A program made the translations under genes and the position numbers. A stretch of 64,000 nucleotides of DNA, taken from Hyperoodon ampullatus. Lineage: Eukaryota; Chordata; Mammalia; Artiodactyla; Ziphiidae. The DNA lies in assembly GCA_949752795.1 (NCBI GenBank), contig OX457074.1, positions 29,125,980 through 29,189,979 on the forward strand. The letters are read 5' to 3'. Each line of letters begins with the position of its first letter. The stretch's first letter is position 1. Under the pieces are notes generated by a model. It was not told the origin of the DNA. It saw nothing but the letters and a program-made list of their open reading frames with translations, and ran no database searches. This document shows, piece after piece, positions 25,641 through 38,304 of this stretch.

Positions 25641-27034
25641 TCCCAGCCCTAAGGTTACGTGAATTCAAGTTCCAAATAGTTATTTCCTTACAAGATCAAC
25701 AAATCAAAACTTTACCAACCTGACAATGCAATTAACTGTTTGAGTGTTTCACTAACAATTCAATTACAGTTATCTTAAACTAATGGAAGTTTAAGATTAT
25801 CAATATTAATTAACATCACAGGAAATAAGGGTGGAATACCTGCCTAACATCTAAACGGGTTCAGTGGCCATGCCTTCCATGACTTCTCCCTCTGCTTTCA
25901 CTACTGCCCGCGCACCTAGGCAAGAGAGGTCTTCCAAACACCAAGTAACACCAACTGCTTTCTACGGTCAGATTAGGGGGACATGGCTAACGATGGAGGA
26001 AGGAGAGCAGAGGCTTCTTATCTTTTTTCTTATATACACTTAGCACTGCTTGGATTTGTTTACCATAGCATGCATCAGTTTTACATAAAAATAAATAAGT
26101 TTTTAAACTATATTAGTTACACATATTGCCTACTGAAAGGAAGCTCGCCTCACAGGAATATTTTCACCACCAGGAGAATATCGACAGAAGAAAGCAAAAA
26201 GGCAAATTCAGATGTTCTGAGAACACCTAAAATATGGCACAGAAATAACAAACATCACAAACATTCACACGTCACAATGGTTTACTCAAAAAAATGTGCC
26301 TGCATTCTTTGAAGAACCTAATGATGAATCAGGGTTTCTGGGGGTCAAAACAAGTTGAACACACAAATTCTGGCTTTACCAGACAACTTCCTGCCCTTGG
26401 AGAAACTGACCCAGTACAATTTACACCAGTAAACAAGTTGGTATGACCTTTAGTAGTATGCTGAAAAACTTTTAATTTGCTTTAGACAATTGGTACCTTT
26501 TAAAATAAAGATATATACATATATAAATATATATGCACACATATATAGACATATAAATTAAAAATCTTCATGTTATATCTACTATTTCTTTTTGAAAGAG
26601 GAATATTAACCTTATTAAATTCAGGATAGCTCAAAAGTATAATCTCAGCCACCGGTGAAGTGACAGACCACTAAGTTTTATGCGGCTCCTAGCCAGTGCT
26701 ACCAAAGTCATCCTGACTACACCCAGCAGTTTAAATGAACTACAAGCTGCTGCGGCCACACTCTCCACACATATCATACTTCTCTCCTAGAAAACAATTC
26801 AAACTATTATTTAGAAATCAAATTATATTTGCATGTATACTTATCTAAGTTGATGGAAATAAACAGCCATAACAATTTGTTTATATTTTTTTAAGTAGCT
26901 CCTCCCCATCTCTTGTTTATCGACAAGTTGATAAATTGGCCCCAAATCTACTATGCATTTAAAACTGCTAAGCATTTAAAACAACAGGCCAAAGGACCTT
27001 ACATCTTGTGCTGGGCCTGTATTTAGAATCTTAG
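25641..27034. other. No gene recognised
   Basis: AT-rich, with an AT-repeat-like patch near 26510-26570. An open frame of 109 codons at 25983-26312 has no recognisable domain. Confidence 0.35.
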
Positions 27035-27240
27035 GGCTTCCCTGGTGGCACAGTGGTTGAGAGTCCGCCTGCCGATGCAGGGGACACGGGTCCGTGCCTC
27101 AGTCCGGGAAGACTCCACATGCCGCGGAGCGGCTGGGCCCGTGAGCCATGGCCGCTGAGCCTGCATGGTCGGAGCCTGTGCTCCGCAACGGGAGGGGCCA
27201 CAACAGTGAGAGGCCCGCGTACCGCAAAAAAAAAAAAAAG
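27035..27240 (+). mobile_element. CHR-2-like SINE, nearly consensus
   Basis: 'gggcttccctggtggcacagtgg' through 'caacgggaggggccacaaca' and a poly-A tail. It is among the least diverged copies here. Confidence 0.92.
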
Positions 27241-30059
27241 AATCTTAAATATAGTCTGACAGATAATTATAGACTAAGTTGCATTTAATATCAATACCAT
27301 GCCTACTTCTTAAACAGAGGACAAAAATGCATGTGTAAGATCTGGTCTACTTATTTGTAGGTCCCTCTGCAATATTCTTAGCCTTTCATGAATATGCTCT
27401 ATATTTTTAAACTACACAAGGTCCTTTGCAAGTAGGAATGATTTCCCCTGTTATGTTGGCTTCACTCCCTTCTCCAGTAAAACATTGGACTGTCCATAAA
27501 TGTATACAGACTTTAAAACAATGTAGATTGAATACTTACGGTATTAGAAATGAAACTTCTTGCTAACAACTGCAAAAATCAAGCACATCAGCTGATAGAG
27601 AGGCACTGACTGACTCCCCAAAACTCCCGCCTTACCTAAAAATAGTGTCCCAGCTTCCCAGCCAAAAGGACAGACTAAAAAAGCTATGTCTTCATTCAAC
27701 TCAAAGACACAGACCCTCGCTTCACCACACACTTCAGTACTATGGCATTTCCCATTTTAGAATGCTTCGTGTGACAACCTGTTCGGTGGCCAACCACCAA
27801 CTTCACTTTGAAGTCAATACTAACACTTCACATGGTCTACACGTGTGAAAATTGTGGAAAATGTCTTGACACAGCTCAGGCCAAACAACACTAGCCACAC
27901 AAGATGACCTATTTCTAAATATTCCCTTTTGGATTATAAACAAACATCTCCATAGGCCCAAAAGTAGATCATTGGTTCTTTCCACAAAGTAATATGTATT
28001 TAAAAAAAAGATAAAAGGTACAGATTGGGAGGTCTAAGGCATGAATATGCCTCCATCTGTAAGCTGAAAATAAATAAATTTTAAAATCCATATTTGCTCT
28101 GCTAAGAATAAAAATAAAAATATATGTAATACACACAAGCACTTCTGAGTTTCAAACACATGCAAATGTGGTGTGTGCACTTACAAAAAGATCTTGGTTT
28201 ATGTCCACCTTCCCCTCCCAAGTTTTTTTTTTAAGGCAAAAATGTCAATTGTATGCCTCAATCTGGAATAAAATAAAGCACAGCTTACTCTTCTTAAACA
28301 GATGTGTCATAGAGATGAAAACTTTGTGAGTGAATTTCAAAATTCAAAGGCTACTCAGATGTGTTAAAGGAAAAATAAACAAAACCCTGCAGTAACCAAT
28401 CTACCGTAACAACTTACATTTTCTCAATAAACCATAGTAAAATATTTTACAGACACACACACTCACACACACTGTAGTATAGTACATCTACAATGACTAA
28501 AATAAAAAAAAAATAAAAAGATATATTTTTAAAGTTGAGAAAATTGCTTGTGAAGAATGTAAAATTAGCAACACTGTCCTTCTCACCAGTACAGAATACT
28601 GACTGTTCATTGACCCTGTATTCATAACGTTCTATAAATCCAAAGCCTTATGAGTTAGATTAAATAAAGCAACACTCTGAATTCACACACTACATGTGAC
28701 CAGAAGATAATGACAAGCCAGTCTTATCCCTAATAACCTAACCAAAATGCAACACTATCATTTTTATTTCCAAATAATTATGAGAGAGCCAAGCACTGTT
28801 CCATTTTTCAGAAAATAAAAGCACGATTTGCCTGAAATCATTCTTTCCAATGCAAAGGGTGTACTTTACATGAGTCCCACAAACTGTAGACGCACAAAAT
28901 CCGCATACGCAATCACTAACACTCAATGCAGACTAAGTGATGGACACCAAAGCACAGATAAAATTAAGACATTCAATTAAAGTTACACAAGGGAATTTCA
29001 ATAGGCAAACTATAATTACCCCTGGTGAAGATACTCATCAAGGATGGCTGCAAATAACATTTGGCTCTGGATAAGCTCCAGTAGCTGAAAAGTTTGGTAT
29101 ACTTGACACAGTTGTCCTTTCCAAATCTAGCCCTGCCTCTACTCCCACTTGACTGAGTGAGTGATTTGGAAATAAAGATGGCCCCATCAAGTTACTTAGT
29201 TTCAGTCTCACCCTCATGACTTGATTAAAATAAAGAAGGAAAAAAGGTAAATCATTTTTAACTGCAGTCTCACCTTACACATCTCACCAGCACTGTAGTT
29301 CTTTAGTCATCAATGACTTCATCCAATTCCTGAGATAAACAGAAAAGTAAAATGTGTCTAGACAACACCAGTAAGAGACATGTAGCAAACATTCTATCAG
29401 CCTCAAGTGAAAGGGCATATAAATTTCAAATGGAAAAGTTACCAAAATGGTACAGTATGCAGCTTTGTAAATGAGTCTGTTTGCTTTACTTTAAAACAAA
29501 AACATTTCCTCTCTGTGTGATAAAAGAATAATTAGAAAGTGTTCTTAAAATCCAAACATAAAAATGTCATATCTGACTGACCTTACTTTCAATAAATCAA
29601 ATGAAAAAGAAGGAGAAAAAAGAAGAGATGACGGAGAAGAAATCCACTCATACGAGTTGAAGAGAGGGCAGAATGAAGAACAAACTGCCAGGACGACGCC
29701 TTCCTCCCCCCTCCCCCGCCCAACTCTAGGCATCCACTGTCTCTGCAGTTACACATCTATTAACGATTTGCCTGAAAAGTGTAAGTGGTGAGGGTGAAGG
29801 AACAACAATTTTGAGTTTCAAACACAACCTGAGGGTCTCAATCCAAGAAGAATCCTAAGACCCTGATTTTCTAGCCTGGCTGGACGATCCTCAGCAAAGG
29901 GGAGGGTGCACAAGGCTCAAATAATTTGCGGGGAGAGCAATCAAAGTTCCTTAGATAAAGCTGCAGTCCCTTAGCTCAAGAAAATCCTCTGTTTTTATTT
30001 TTGTTGATGTGCTTGTGGCCCAATGAGAATTTCCGAGGAGGGGGTGGAGAAAGGGGGTA
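27241..30059. other. No gene recognised; likely intron of the 30.6 kb gene
   Basis: If the exon at 30611-30631 is real, this is its downstream intronic DNA on the minus strand. I found no second exon. A short AC-rich patch sits near 28450-28475. Composition is AT-rich until about 30.0 kb. Confidence 0.35.
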
Positions 30060-30720
30060 AAGAAAGTGAAGCTCAGGCAACAGCCCTCGGCGGGCGAGGG
30101 AGGGGTGCACCCCTGACCCACTTTTCCCCGCGCTCACCCTCCGGCCCCCGCCCCACCCCGCGTGGAAGTCCGAGCCCAGAGGGGGCAAGCGAGCGGGGCG
30201 TCGGAGGCCTGCACGCTCCCCACCCCAGCCGCGACCCGGAGGAGGGGAGCGTGCAAGGCGGCTCGACTCCCCCTCCCGGCGTGCCGTGGGCTGGACAAGC
30301 CTCCCGCACGCTCGCGGCCGGGGTCTGCGAGGCCCCCTCCACGGCCTGGGCCAAGGGCTCCGCGGCCCCCCAGTGGAGGGAAAGGGGGCCAGGGAGGGAA
30401 AGAAGCTGTAAGCAGCCCCAGCGTCCGGGCCTCGCCTCGAAGAGCCCCGCTTCCCAGGCCCCGCCGCGGGCCGTCTGGGCCCCAGGCCCGCCCCGCGGCC
30501 GACCCTCCCGGGACTTGGAGGACCGGAGGGGAGTCCGGTCCTCTCTCCGGAGGGCTCCGGCAGCTCGCGGAGCAATCTCAGCAGCAGAGAAGGGGGAATT
30601 CAGGACTTACCTGAATTACTTTGTACGCCATCTTGGATCCACTATGGCAACGCCCCCACAAAGCATTATGGGTAAGAAAGAGCCTTTACAGTGACCGCCC
30701 CCCTCCCTCTGCCTCGGACT
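30060..30720. promoter_or_regulatory. CpG-island promoter
   Basis: GC-rich and dense in CpG, in sharp contrast to the AT-rich DNA on its left. The minus-strand ATG at 30629-30631 lies in 'ccaagatggcg', which is both a strong initiation context and a YY1-type motif. 'gttgccatagtgg' just upstream is a half-match to an RFX X-box. Long open frames on both strands (up to 223 codons) are by-products of the high GC content. Confidence 0.65.
30611..30631 (-). CDS. Candidate first coding exon, gene not identified
   Basis: On the minus strand, ATG GCG TAC AAA GTA ATT CAG (MAYKVIQ) is followed directly by a consensus donor, GTAAGT. The start has purine at -3 and G at +4, and it lies in a CpG island, as a housekeeping first exon would. 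I do not recognise the protein from seven residues, and I found no second exon to its left. It could instead be a noncoding first exon. It does not match the N-terminus of RDM1 as I remember it, although RDM1 is on the same strand 27.7 kb away. Confidence 0.45.
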
Positions 30721-31439
30721 CCCGCCTCCCGCCGCCGGCACCTTCCCTGGGGCCGCACCTCCCACCTGGAAAGTTCCCCGGGGTGGCTTGGAGGCCAGAG
30801 GCCCGCAGCCCTGTCCCCACCTCCCCTGTACTGTTTTCCTTTAAAACCGCCCCCCATGTTTAAAAATGTGGCTTTGGGTCTTTCCCGTCGCTCCTGCCCT
30901 GGCCTCCCTTCCCCCCACCCTTCGCCTCCACGCCGGTTCCCTGTACCCTGCTGCCCTCCTGTCCTGGCAGACACCCCGCATCTGCATTTAATCAGCCCGA
31001 GGTTTCTCTGCTGCTGGCAGCAAAGAGCCGCTCATTGCTTTATTTATCCGTCTGTTATTGCTCTAGATCTTCGTTGCCCGGAGGCGGGCTTTGTTGCCCG
31101 GAGAGAGGTCGCCATCGGGGCCCTGGAGCCTGGCAGCCCTGCAGGCCAACCGGCGCTCTGACTGCAGCATCCGCGTATGGAAAGATGCTTCTGTCCTGCC
31201 AAACCGTTCCGGGGCCGTCGGGCTCTGGAACCTGGGGGGACACTGTGTCCCTGAGCCTACCCGCATCTCAGCGCGTTAGGGAGGGGGAGGGGGAGTACTA
31301 AGCGAAAAGCAACATTTACCCCTGTTGACTCTCCCTTCCGCTGTCTCCTCCCCTCGGCCAGTAATGCGATCTGCGACCCTCTAGATGGGGACCCCACCCC
31401 TCCCCTAGAAATGTGGTTTTGGGCTCTGCCGAATCCACC
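30721..31439. other. GC-rich flank of the CpG island
   Basis: C-rich text ('ccccaccc', 'cctccctt') with moderate CpG. Small open frames overlap on both strands with no support. Confidence 0.4.
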
Positions 31440-31960
31440 CTTTTACAGTGCGGGCTGCTTGTGAACTGGGACTTCCCGAGGCAGGTAACACGGGGGCGCA
31501 GATAGCGAGCTCTGGCCGGCGAGCAGAGGCGCGCCAGGGCTCGAGGGAGGGTCCGGGAGAGGGGCCGGGGCCAGAAGGAGGGTGCGCCCGCCGCAGTCCA
31601 CAGTCCACCTGCCGGGTCCCAGCCGGGTGGCGAGCGCCGGCGGCCGGGCGAGCGGAGGACTGCGGGCAGAACTCTGGCCCAAGGCTGGTTGGGGGCCGCT
31701 CAGGTCGCCTGGCTGCGATGGGGCGCGCTGGAAGTAGGGGCGCCTAGACGCCAGCCGGGGAAGCAGGCGAGTGACCCCGCAGCCCACGCCCGCCGCCTGG
31801 GCCTCTGCTCCTGCCCGAGGGCTCGCTGCAGGGGAGCTGAGCGCTCTCGCGATTCTCGCCGCCCGCTTTCGGTTGCCCGGGCGAGCAGAGCTTCGGCCCG
31901 CGCCCTCACGCGGTGGTCGCTTGCTCCGGGGCCCGATGGTCAGTCCGCCGCACACTCGCC
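31440..31960. promoter_or_regulatory. Second CpG-rich block
   Basis: Many CpG and GC-box-like strings ('gggccgggg', 'ccgccgc'), separated from the first island by about 700 bp of lower CpG density. It could be the shore or a second start region facing the plus strand. A canonical-looking acceptor ('ctctgctttgcag') follows at 31977-31989, but no coding exon can be supported. Confidence 0.4.
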
Positions 31961-33084
31961 TCCCATTGCCACTGGTCTCTGCTTTGCAGACTTTGGGGGC
32001 CTACTCTGGTTGCTTTTTTGTTTCCCCCAAGCAAATTTTGACCAAGAGGTGTCCAAGGGAAAATTCCTCCAGGACACCAAGACTTGCGAAATTGTATTCG
32101 GTATAAAATGCTGTTGAAAGGCTCTGAAATTAGAAGAATGCAGAAGCATTAAAGCCCTCCTTCGGTGCACGGGGAGGGCCTGGGGCCTTCGGGTCCACCC
32201 AAGGGTTTTACGCTCCACCAGACCCTAGGAGAAGCCTCTCTTGAGGAACCTGGATGGTTGCTGACAGAAGCCCTGCCCCCGGGGAGCTAAAAAACTCCAC
32301 CAGGCAGTTGTCCCGGCCAAGTGAGAAGAGTGGGGTGTAGACTCCTTAAGGGATTGGCCCGGGGTCAGCGGTGAGGGAGGGAGCGAGGTGGTGAGTCACT
32401 GCAGGCCGGCTGAGAACGCGGCGTGCCAGGAGGGCCCTCGCCTGAGTCACCGCTTCTCTGAGCTCCGAGTGAGTTGGGAAACTGGAGCCCGGAGCCAAGT
32501 TCTTGGACAATCCAGGCCCTGCCACGCGGGTCCGTGGGCTGGGGGTGGGGAGGCAGCGCTGCTCGCGACCCTCTGCCGCTACCCGCTGGAAAATGAGCCG
32601 CCCCACCCGTCTGGAGAAGGCTCCAAAATCTCCCCTTTACGCGGTAGCCAGTTACTGTTTCCAGTCCCCCTTCTGCACCTAGTCAGCCCCTCCTATGCAC
32701 TGACTTACTGGTTGCTTTGTGTTTACCCGGCACCTTAATATGTGTGGTCTGAGTTTCCTGTAATTCAGCATTCAGTAAGCTGAGGGCAAGGACTGTACCT
32801 CGCCCATGTTTCTTTAGGAGGTGCTTTTCTTGGCCTTGCATAGGCCTGGACCCAGAGAAGAGCTTGATATATGTATGACTGCCTGACCCACCCGTTCGTC
32901 CAAGACAACGTGCATCCTGGCCCATCCTAGTGCAAGATGCCACCTGTGGCCTCAGCTAGAAAACCCTCCTAACTCCTTTCGCTGCCTCCACTCTGCCCCC
33001 TACTGTCTGCTCTCCATCTGACCAACCCAGTGAGGTCTGTGAAATGTTGTCACGTGAGTCCTCTGCTTTAACCCACGGGAGGTG
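31961..33084. other. No gene recognised
   Basis: Mixed composition. No exon of RNF157 or another known gene was found on either strand. Confidence 0.35.
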
Positions 33085-33515
33085 TCCTCATCACACTTAG
33101 AATAAAACCAAATTCCTAACCATAGCCTACAAGGTCCCATGTGAGGGGGCTCCCCACCATGATTAGCACACTGGCCTTCAACATTCCCTTGCAGCACTGC
33201 AAGCCTCCGTCCAGCCAGATCCTTGACCCCCAGATCTGATGGCCATCATCCTTTTAGCACTCAGATCTCAGCTCGGATGTCCCCTCCTGGAAGAGAATTT
33301 TCATGATCCCCTTCACCAAAGCAGGGCATTCTCTATTCTCTTACCCTGCATTAGGAATGTTCTTGTTTTTCTATTTGTTGATTTTTTATTATCTGCCCCA
33401 GCCCCCTTATGGAGTATAAGCTCCATAAGGGCACAGGCCTTGTCTAGCTTGTTTACTCAGGGCCTGGCACATATATAGGCATTCAGTAAAGATTTGTTGA
33501 ATGAATGACCAAACC
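33085..33515 (+). mobile_element. L2 LINE 3' end
   Basis: 'aataaaaccaaattcctaaccatagcctacaagg', then 'ctcggatgtcccctcctgg', then 'agtataagctccataagggc' and 'ttgttgaatgaatgacc'. This is the classic L2 order. Confidence 0.8.
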
Positions 33516-33779
33516 TTTATGAGAGCGAGGGGTGGTGGTGAAAGAGTGCAGAAGCATGGAATGAGCAGCTGATGGCCCTGTCCATCATCAGACCACTGGG
33601 ATTGTACACAGCTAGAGGCAGGCAGGTAGGAGTGGAGTTGGGGGGAAACAGACCCCTTGGTCACCATTAATGGTGCTCCATTCTGATTCTGATCTGATGA
33701 ACCACAGCCCCAAATAATTCCCCACTCACGCCCGCTTCCTTCCCTCACTTTTTTTCTCCCCATCCCCAGCAATGGCCAC

Positions 33780-34665
33780 ATCTTATTCTGTCCAGACCTA
33801 AGGCTCAGCCCTTGGGTCTCTCTTTTTCAACTACACTGCCTGCCCTTCTCTTTCAGTCTCAAGGCTTTGAGTAGAGCCTTTACCCTGAGAAAGGACTCTA
33901 AACCTGTAGCTCAAGCCCAGGGCTTTCTCCTGAGCTTCAGACCCTAGTCCAGCATCATTTTAGCGTCTCCACATGAAACTCACATGGACGTCGCAAGCTC
34001 AACATGTCCAGAGGTGAGTTCTTGAGTTCCCCCCACAAACGTGTTCCACCATGGTCTTCCCTAGCTCCATCTCTTAATTGCTCAGGCCACAGTCACTCCT
34101 GTCTTTCTCTCAAACTCCATCTTCAATCCATCTACAAATCCTGCTTTGCCTTCAAATTGTATCTAGCAACCGACATCTCTCATCACCTCCATTGTTGCCA
34201 CTCTCGTCCCATGCACTTTGATCTCCTTCCCTTTGCCCCCATTCAGTGTATTCCCAACGTAGCCACCACACTGGTCTCGATAAAGTGCAGATCGATTCCT
34301 AGCTCTCCTCTGCTCACACCCATCTGATTTCTTCTCATCTCATTCAGAGGATAAATCTAGAGTCCCACACGATTTGCCTCTGATTTGTTTGACCTCATCT
34401 CCTGCCTCTCTCCGCTGGCTCTGTTTCAGCCATAATGGGCTCCTTTTTGAGTGTTTCCTCTTCCAGTAACACCATCTCCCCTATATTCACATGGCTCACT
34501 CCTCTGCTTCCTTCAAGCTTTGCTCAGCCCAGTGAGTCCATCTCTCACCAGTCTATTTAAATTTTCAATACTCCCCCCTCCCAGACACTCTCTTTCCTGC
34601 ATTTTTCCCATAGCATTTATCACCTCCTAAAGTAATAAATAATTTGTTATTCAGTTTCTTGTCTG
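33780..34665 (+). mobile_element. L2 LINE, 5' segment (interrupted)
   Basis: 'gcaagctcaacatgtccag', 'cagtcactcctgtctttctc' and 'gcctctgatttgtttgacc' follow L2. It resumes after an insertion at 34915. Confidence 0.7.
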
Positions 34666-34914
34666 TATCTTTCCATGTGAAGAATCAGTTTGCTGGTCAC
34701 CAAAGACTTGTGTTTGTTACTGGGAACTACATTTCCCAGCCATGCCCTTGCCTTTGGGGCCATGTGACTAGTTCTTGCCAATAGACGTGAAGCAGAAGTG
34801 TGACTCTGAATGAGCAGGGCAGATCTGCATGACCAAAAATACATGCAAGGACTCTCAGCTGAGCAGACCACAGACCTTTATTATGTTAACCTGCTGAGAA
34901 GTTGTGATCTGTTT
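34666..34914. repeat. Old element inserted in L2 (family not named)
   Basis: 'gggaactacatttcccagcc' with 'gccatgtgactagttcttgcc' and 'aacctgctgagaagttgtgatc' interrupts the L2 between its 3' half and its end. It looks like a medium-reiteration element; I cannot name the family with confidence. Confidence 0.45.
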
Positions 34915-35095
34915 GTTACAGCATTTAGCACCTCAATCACTGTACCTTGGGTACAGTGGCCCACTAGAGCAGAAGCTCAGTAAGGGCAAGGGCTTGTGTA
35001 GGTTTTGTTCGTTTGTTTATCCTCAGTGCCCAGAACAGAGCTTGGCATATAGTGGGTACCTAATAAATATTTGTTGAGTGAATGAATTAGTTTCC
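34915..35095 (+). mobile_element. L2 LINE 3' end (continuation)
   Basis: 'cagaagctcagtaagggcaaggg' and 'cctaataaatatttgttgagtgaatg' close the L2 that starts at 33780. Confidence 0.75.
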
Positions 35096-35249
35096 TTTTT
35101 CCACGACCAGTCATGAAAATAAGTGAATGGTTGGCAAGGAAAGGACAATGTGAAAGGAATTTTTTGTTTGTTTGCTTGTTAAACAAGTAGTAACTCTGGA
35201 TTTCTACAGAAGCACTGTCTACAGGTCTTGGTCAAACTAAATGGAGCTT

Positions 35250-35400
35250 CCTTTAATTCTGTTCTCCCTGCTTCATCTTTCTCTTTTCTTCTTCCCACTT
35301 TTCTGCCTTCTCCATCTCTATCCCTCTAGGTCCTCCTTCTCTCTCCCCTTCTTCTTCCACTCCTTTTTCTTCCATGATTTTTCTTCTCTTTTTATTCCCA
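35250..35400. repeat. C/T-rich low-complexity tract
   Basis: About 150 bp of mainly pyrimidine sequence ('tctcttttcttcttcccac'). There is no coding content on either side up to 35.8 kb. Confidence 0.6.
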
Positions 35401-35804
35401 CTTAATCTAAAAAAAATTCACTGCCTGTTAATGTGAGCTACTGTGAGTACTCAGCCAGGATGTCTACTCCGGGTTACTTAAAATAGAGACGTGGGAAATA
35501 ACGTGGTTTAAAAAATAAAGAAATATTAAATCCATGGACTCCTACTCTCCTTCTACCTTTAAGGCCCACTTCATTTCTTTTTGAAATACAGAAAAGAAGT
35601 GATGGTGGTCCAGATAATTCAGACTAACCCTCCCACCAAGGACTACTAAAACAAAATAGACAATGTATTCCTCAAAACATCTGCTTGGAGACATCTGGTG
35701 GGTTAATAAGAGTGAAAACTCTCAGGGGTAGACACAACAGGGAGGTGATTCTAAGGTTTGGGGTCCTTGTGCCCTAAGGTCCTTTGCTTTTGACAGCAAC
35801 TTAA

Positions 35805-36545
35805 GTCCAGAGTAAGTATCACCTCGCACACATTAAGACAACTGTTATCAAAACAAAAACAAAAAACAGAAAATAACAAGTGTGGGCAAAGATGTAGTGA
35901 AATTAAAATACTTGTGCATTGCTGGTAGGAATGTAAAGTGGTGCGACCACTATGGAAAACATTATGGCAGTTTCTCAAAAAATTAAACAATGACCATATG
36001 ACCCAGCACTTCCACTTCTGGGTATATAACCAAAAGAATTGAAAGCAAGGGCTCAAACAGATATTAAACACTCATGTTCATAGCAGCATTATTCACAATC
36101 ACAAAAAGGTGGGAGCAACCCAAGCGTCCATCAAGAGATGAAAAGATTTTTTTAATGTGGTATATACACACCATGGAATAGTACTCAGCCTTAAAAAGGG
36201 AGGAAATGCTACACATGCTACAACATGGATGAACCTTGACAACATTGTACTATGTGGAATAAACCAGCAGCAAGAAACAAATAACTGTCTGCTTGTATTT
36301 GTATGAGGGCATCTAGAGTAGACAAATTCTTAGAGAGTAGGAAGGGTGATTGCCAAGCAGGGGGTGGGAAGGAAGGATGGGGAATTGTTAACTGGATACA
36401 CATATAGCGTCTTCAGTGTGGTAAGATGAAAAGACTTCTGGAGATTAATTGCAGAACAATGTAAATGTACTTTACTGTACACTTTAAAATGACTAAAATG
36501 GTAACCTTCCTGTTAACAGAGATTTTACCGCAATTTTTAAAACTT
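35805..36545 (+). mobile_element. Old L1 3' end
   Basis: 'gtgcattgctggtaggaatg', 'actatggaaaacattatggc', 'catatgacccagcacttccacttctggg' and 'tggatgaaccttgacaacat' give the L1M ORF2 end and 3' UTR on the plus strand. Confidence 0.85.
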
Positions 36546-36649
36546 TTAATGGTTAAGACAGTAAATTGTGCATTGCACCACAATTTTTGAAAGAAGAACA
36601 AAAATTTAAAAAGACAAACCATGCAAAAACTACCAAAAGAAAGTAGGCA

Positions 36650-37125
36650 TTATGGCAAAAAAGCATGAGTGGAAGTAAAGAGGGATGCTTCATAATGATG
36701 GTATGCTTCATTCACCAAGAAGACATAACAGTTCTGAATTTGTGTGTGCCTAATACACATAGCCTCAAAATATAGAAAGCAAAACCATGGACAGAATTGC
36801 AAGAAGGTAGAGACAAATCTACAAATATAGCGGAAGATGCATATATCAGTAACTGTTAAAACGAGGAGATGGAGAGCTAGTAAGAAATAGATCTGAACAA
36901 CTGGATAAGCAGACCTTACCTAATAGATATATAGAGAATACTGCAGCCACAACTGCAGATCACAAATTCTTCTCCAGTCTACATGGAATGTTTATGAAAA
37001 TGCTGGGCCATATAACAAGTCTCAACAAATTCAAATGCTCTAAATCATACAGAGTACATTCTCAGAGAGTGATGCAATTAAGATAGAAAACAAGAAAAAA
37101 AGTAAGAAAATATCTACATATTTCA
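36650..37125 (+). mobile_element. Old L1 ORF2 endonuclease-region fragment
   Basis: 'gcctaatacacatagcctc', 'agagaatactgcag' and 'atgctgggccatataacaagtctcaacaaattc' follow the end of the L1 endonuclease region. The frame is broken. Because it lies downstream of an L1 3' end, it is a separate or rearranged copy. Confidence 0.7.
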
Positions 37126-37129
37126 AAAT

Positions 37130-37333
37130 TCTTTTTTTTTTGCGTTATGCGGGCCTCTCACTGTTGGGGCCTCTCCCGTTGTGGAGCACAGGCTCTGGAC
37201 GCACAGGCTCAGCCGCCATGACTCATGGGCCCAGACGCTCCGCGGCATGTGGGATCTTCCCAGACCTGAGCACGAACCCGTGTCCCCTGCATCGGCAGGC
37301 GGACGTTCAACCACTGCGCCATCAGGGAAGCCC
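37130..37333 (-). mobile_element. CHR-2-like SINE, reversed
   Basis: Poly-T, then 'gcgggcctctcactgttggggcctctcccgttg', ending 'ccactgcgccatcagggaagccc'. Confidence 0.92.
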
Positions 37334-37375
37334 AAGAGATGGTTATTATGTAGTCATTAAGAACAATGAGTTTGG

Positions 37376-37490
37376 GAATTCCCTGGCGGTCCAGTGGTTA
37401 GAACTCTGGCGCTTTCACTGCTGAGGTCCGGGTTCAGCCCCAGTTTGGGGAACTAAGATCCCACAAGGTGCTCGCAGCGGGCCAGAAAAA
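37376..37490 (+). mobile_element. Short tRNA-derived SINE
   Basis: 'gggaattccctggcggtccagtgg', 'ggggaactaagatcccacaag' and a poly-A end. Confidence 0.85.
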
Positions 37491-37719
37491 AACCAATGAA
37501 GCAATGAGGTCAATCCATAAGTACACACATGGAAAGATGCCTACAGTACATTAGGAAAAAAGGCAACATGCAGATCAATAAGAGTAATATCCCAATTAGG
37601 TTAAATACCAAAATAAAGCAAAACAGAAATCCTGAATGTGTTTATATATGTATAGGAAAATCTGGAAGGCTGCAAACTGATTGTTAATAATGGAGTTACC
37701 TTTCATAGTGTTGGATTAT

Positions 37720-37915
37720 CACTTTTTTTTTCTCATCGTACGCGGGCCTCTCACTGTTGTGGCCTCTCCCGTTGCAGAGCCCAGGCTCCAGATGCGCAGG
37801 CTCAGCGGCCATGGGTCACGGCCCGAGCCGCTCCGTGGCACGTGGGGTCTTCCCAGACCTCGGCACGAACCGGTGCAGGCAGACTCTCAACCACTGTGCC
37901 ACCAGGGAAGACCAG
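37720..37915 (-). mobile_element. CHR-2-like SINE, reversed, internally deleted
   Basis: Poly-T, 'cgcgggcctctcactgttgtgg' and 'accactgtgccaccagggaag'. The stretch 'tgtcccctgcatcggcagg' is shortened to 'ggtgcaggcag', a small internal loss. Confidence 0.9.
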
Positions 37916-37984
37916 ATTATCACTTTTTAAATTATGTACTTCTTTGTATTTTTTTTTGTCAAAGACATGTATTACTTATATAAT

Positions 37985-38304
37985 TTTTAAATTTTGTTTA
38001 TTTATTTAATATATTTTTCGCTGTGTTGGGTCTTTGCTGCTGGGCGTGGGCTTTCTCTAGTTGCAGCAAGCGGGAGCTACTCTTCATTGTGGTGCGTGAA
38101 CTTCTCATTGTGGTGGCTTCTCTTGTTGCGGAGCACAGGCTCTAGGCACGTAGGCTTCAGTCGTTGTGGCATGTGGGCTCAGTAGTTGTGGCGCACGGGC
38201 TTAGTTGCTCCGCGGCATGCCTGATCTTCCCGGACAAGAGCTCGAACACGTGTCCCCTGCATTGGCAGGTGGATTCTTAACCATTGCGCCACCAGGGAAG
38301 TCCG
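37985..38304 (-). mobile_element. CHR-1-like long SINE, reversed
   Basis: 'cgctgtgttgggtctttgctgc' through 'ccattgcgccaccagggaagtcc', with an 'atttatttaata' A/T tail at the left. Confidence 0.9.

Noticed and set aside
30023..30694. Long open frames on both strands (up to 223 codons) in the CpG island
   Set aside because: They overlap in several frames, lack domains and follow from high GC content; only the seven-codon exon with a donor is supported.
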